Positions 61,138 through 64,000 of a DNA stretch of 64,000 nucleotides are shown one piece after another. A program made the translations under genes and the position numbers. Numbering within the stretch: position 1 is the stretch's first letter; each line of letters starts with the position of its first letter. Location of the stretch: assembly GCA_911728455.2 (NCBI GenBank), contig OU452240.1, positions 310,001 to 374,000 of the forward strand, written 5' to 3'. The DNA is from Marthasterias glacialis. Its lineage: Eukaryota > Echinodermata > Asteroidea > Forcipulatida > Asteriidae. The notes under the pieces are model-generated. The model did no database searches, was not told the DNA's origin, and was given only the letters and a program-made list of their open reading frames with translations.

Positions 61138-61606
61138 ATTTGGTAATTGGCCAAGATCATTCAGTCCACACTTCACTCTTGACACTGTTTCCAATCGCAT
61201 TTCTAACTCGTGATATCAACACCTGGCCTATTGTTTTACGTATTTCTAAAAAAAAAAAAAACTACATGTATATAGCATTTTGTGCAAACAAATTTCAAGG
61301 GAAGTTTTTGCCATGACCAAGTTATGTGATGTTACGTGTAAATCTGTGTACACCTAAAGATTTTCAAGCTTACAGATGCACACCCTTCAATCACTAGTTG
61401 TAGAATCAGAATATCTGGTCTTTCTGGAATAAGACAGAAGCGTCTTTACAGAGTATCTTGACCCGACAAAGGTTAGGAAGTCTTGGCCAGATTATCTGGC
61501 CTTATTAAACACATCGTTTCCCTGCGAGATTCTTCTGCTCACCTTAGAACCTTCTGCTTTACGTAGAGGGCGCCCTAACTGTTCTTAACTTCATCCAATG
61601 GTGAAC

Positions 61607-62090
61607 CGTCTCGATTAGACTGGTTCCCGGTCCCTACATCGTTATCTTCTGTCTGTATGTGGGGACCGGTAGTTACAACCGACATGGCGTTTTTGGTATA
61701 GGCCCTCGATTGCGGGGCGCAGTAATAATTTTCTAGTTTTAGAGATGACGTTGGCTATGCTCGTGACGTGTGCATGTTGTTGTTTGACACTAGCACACGT
61801 GTGCATCGTAACCCTTCACCCGGACATAGTGAACCAACCTTCAACAAAAATTCAAGCTAGCGAAGTTCTACCTCCATGGTCTGCACGATGGGAGATTCTG
61901 AGATTCTGTGTCCATCATGTCTTTTGTAAAGGCCACATTGCATTATGGGATGACGTAGACATGCTAAATCTAATTAGCATACACCTGGCAGAAATCTGCC
62001 AGGTGTATGCTAATTTTCATTACACCCAGGTCCCTATATTCAGTCAGAACGAAAACGATGTAGGGACCGGGAACCAGTCTACGTCTCGAT
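61607..62090. mobile_element. 466-bp non-autonomous DNA transposon with 28-bp TIRs and 9-bp target duplication
   Basis: Termini 61616-61643 (TAGACTGGTTCCCGGTCCCT...) and 62054-62081 are exact reverse complements over 28 bp. They are flanked by identical CGTCTCGAT at 61607-61615 and 62082-62090. A 9-bp duplication points to the Mutator-like superfamily; no transposase is encoded. The perfect ends and duplication imply a recent insertion. The open frame 61745-62245 crosses the element boundary and is not treated as a gene. Confidence 0.8.
61972..62015. repeat. Perfect 21-bp inverted repeat with AA spacer
   Basis: The arms 61972-61992 and 61995-62015 (starting AATTAGCATACACCTGGCAG) are exact reverse complements separated by two bases. 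The palindrome lies inside the 466-bp element. Confidence 0.9.
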
Positions 62091-63614
62091 CTCCATCCCC
62101 TCAATCATTATTTCGGAAGTCATCATCACTCAGCACATGTCTTAAGCAGAAACCAAACAAACACTTCGTCATTACACTGAGAGGATCTGTATCTAATAGC
62201 ACCCGAGGCCCTTCACACCAAAACATGCTCATGTACTTAACATAGATGTAGAACATCCAACGTGGTTCTGACATGTCTTCATGATGTCGCCATACATTAC
62301 CATCACCTGCACCACTCGCAAGACACATGATATCCTCGCAAACACTTGCAAACAGATCCGAACAAATCAATATCACCATTCCTCACTGAGAGTCAATGGT
62401 ATTGAATGTACAAGAATATGTTCTCTCTACGCTCTGCAGGACTCTATTTCATTTTCCTCTCAAGATATGAAGACATCGATACTAGTTTGGATGATTGCTC
62501 ATTTGGGCTATAGTTCAGATTTTTTCTTCTACAATACTTTCTCTTTCCACAGAAAATTAAGAAAGAACAAAATAAAAAACAAACAAAAGAAACAAATCAA
62601 CCCCAGCAATCAACGACATCATAACAAAAAGTCCCTATAGATAATTCAACCGTACTGAAGGGTTGCATGCTGACTCAATGTTCAATAAGAATGGGTTTAT
62701 GTTTTCAGAATTGTCCTTAATAAAGTCATGTTTTCCTTCCCATACTTAATCTCGTCTGAGAGAAACGATCAAACTTCCCACTTGTTCATCTCAAAACAAA
62801 TTATTAACAAAAATGTTTACGACCTTTCGCTGGGAATTCACTTTTCATGCTTGACGTCTTTCTCCCGGCGCCGATCCAGAAACACCCTTGAAACACAAAT
62901 ACATCATTGAGTATCTTGTCGTTTCTTTGTATTCGCTGGGGCTTTAGTCTGAAAAAAGACAGAAATAAATTAAAAGAAAACAGAATAAGGTGTAGTAACT
63001 TGAAAACGTTGCCAGGTCAACAATCTCCATTTCCCTGAAGTTACGTCCCGGTTTTTGCTCCGTTACTTTACCCCCGTTTTGACACACAATTAGAATCGAC
63101 GTTTTTCGTTACCATGGAAACCATATAGAGGACAATACCCTAGAGTAGTCTGTTCATCCATTAGAAAGTCAAGTCTTTGTCACGTCGGAATAAAGGTAAT
63201 TTTGAAGGCAATATTTTGCTGAGAATGCGACCAAAATTCGTAATGATCGTTTGCGCAATGAAATTGAAGTAGCGAAACTGAGTTGTTAATAAAAATAAAA
63301 TGACAAATTCAAAATGAAATCACAGCGATTCACTAAAATCTCATTTAAGAGAATTGAATTAAGGTACGGATAGCCTTCAAACAAGTCTTACTGGAAACTA
63401 AAATCTAGCGTAACAATCCGACTGTATTTGACAGCAATATCGAATAAATATTGACATTGATGTCTTGTTTTGACAATGTAATGATCATTATAGCTTAAAG
63501 TGAAGAACAGTATAAAATTTGCAACAAACGTGATTTTTGAAGCATTAAGTAGATGATCACAAACAATTAAGTGTTTATTTTTGCGAGTCCAAAACCCACT
63601 GTTTGAAAATAGTA

Positions 63615-63725
63615 AAACATGAAGTGTTTTCTCTTGACTCTAATGACCGATTGAGCTTAAACTTTCACAGGTTTCTTATTTCATGTTTATGTTGGTCACG
63701 TAAAATGTGAATACTGGTCTTTGAC
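63615..63725 (+). repeat. Partial copy of the 14.4/45.9-kb dispersed repeat
   Basis: It shares TTTTCTC(T/C)TGACTC, GACCGATTGAG, TTTCACAGGTTT and a TTTCATGTTTAT block with the other copies, and ends CTGGTCTTTGACCAG. Confidence 0.5.
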
Positions 63726-64000
63726 CAGCGGCGTAGCCAAGGGGTGGGGGGGGGGGGGGGGGCTGGGGGCACATGCCCTCCCAGGTGCACCAATAAAAAA
63801 AATTGTAGATACGTGTAATTCATAAAAAACAACAACATGGTACCTGCTCCCACACTAAAAAGTAATTCCCCCCGTGCCCACCCCAGTGAACAAACTCTGG
63901 CTACAATGCTGTCTTTGCTGTCCGCGTGCATTCAGGTTGAAATCAGCAGATCGTATCCCATATTACAGAAACATGTTGCACACAAACACACACAGAAAAT

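Larger units (their letters stand above)
57881..64000. other. Region upstream of the ABTB gene; no supported gene
   Basis: Contents: a short ATG frame MAEDKLVRDIV at 58325 that might be a divergent first exon; a MITE relative 58577-58755; a CpG-dense stretch near 58795-58930; AT microsatellites 59515-59590; MITE 60838-61137; a 466-bp element 61616-62081; repeat 63615-63725; and a long G-run at 63748-63767. Open frames in this region look like chance or repeat-derived sequence. Confidence 0.5.

Noticed and set aside
61745..62245. 166-codon open frame near the right side of the window
   Set aside because: It crosses the right border and target duplication of a MITE-like element and includes its palindrome, so it cannot be an old gene.
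63748..63767. Long G-run as a G-quadruplex element
   Set aside because: Pure homopolymers occur at many places in this window and are as likely to be slippage or assembly products.

Overview
The window looks like nuclear DNA of a marine deuterostome invertebrate, most likely an echinoderm and perhaps a sea star. That placement is inferred from the protein sequences, the AT-rich intron-dense layout, and the tRNA-headed SINEs and MITEs; nothing in the sequence fixes the species. No bacterial operon, CRISPR array or rRNA gene was seen. Only four genes could be supported, and most other long open frames are chance or repeat-derived.

Layout. (1) 32-1155 (+): the last three exons of an endonuclease/exonuclease/phosphatase (EEP) nuclease of the nocturnin/CCR4/Angel group, cut by the window edge. 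(2) 2201-4198 (+): ferritin gene A, three coding exons, 170 aa. (3) 9580-11087 (+): ferritin gene B, three coding exons at the same splice positions, 171 aa, with a TATA box and an iron-responsive element (IRE) in its leader. (4) 15465-54275 (-): a complete ABTB2/ABTB3(BTBD11)-type gene. Its 16 coding exons join in phase to 1036 aa: Ser-rich N-terminus, histone-fold-like region, ankyrin repeats, BTB domain and C-terminal helical tail. Its first coding intron is about 24 kb. A probable noncoding first exon and promoter lie at about 57.5-57.9 kb. No coding gene was recognised from there to 64000.

Function. The two ferritins are a tandem duplicate pair. Both keep every ferroxidase residue, so both should be iron-oxidising H-type subunits that can co-assemble into 24-mers. 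Gene B carries an IRE and should be translationally controlled by iron. Gene A shows no IRE in its adjacent leader, which may be interrupted by an intron. The ABTB protein is expected to be a scaffold or CUL3-type adaptor and runs convergently towards the ferritins.

The rest is repeat-rich. It holds at least four tRNA-headed SINE copies, two non-LTR reverse-transcriptase tails, several MITE/foldback families, and a dispersed family with AGGCCTG ends whose core has expanded into 66-bp tandem arrays twice. There is also a 466-bp element with perfect 28-bp inverted termini and a 9-bp target duplication, and two very short palindromic insertions flanked by 8- and 7-bp direct repeats. I found no new multi-gene system. 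The best observations are the IRE asymmetry and conversion-like tract in the ferritin pair, the miniature palindromic insertions, and the MITE at an ABTB splice donor.
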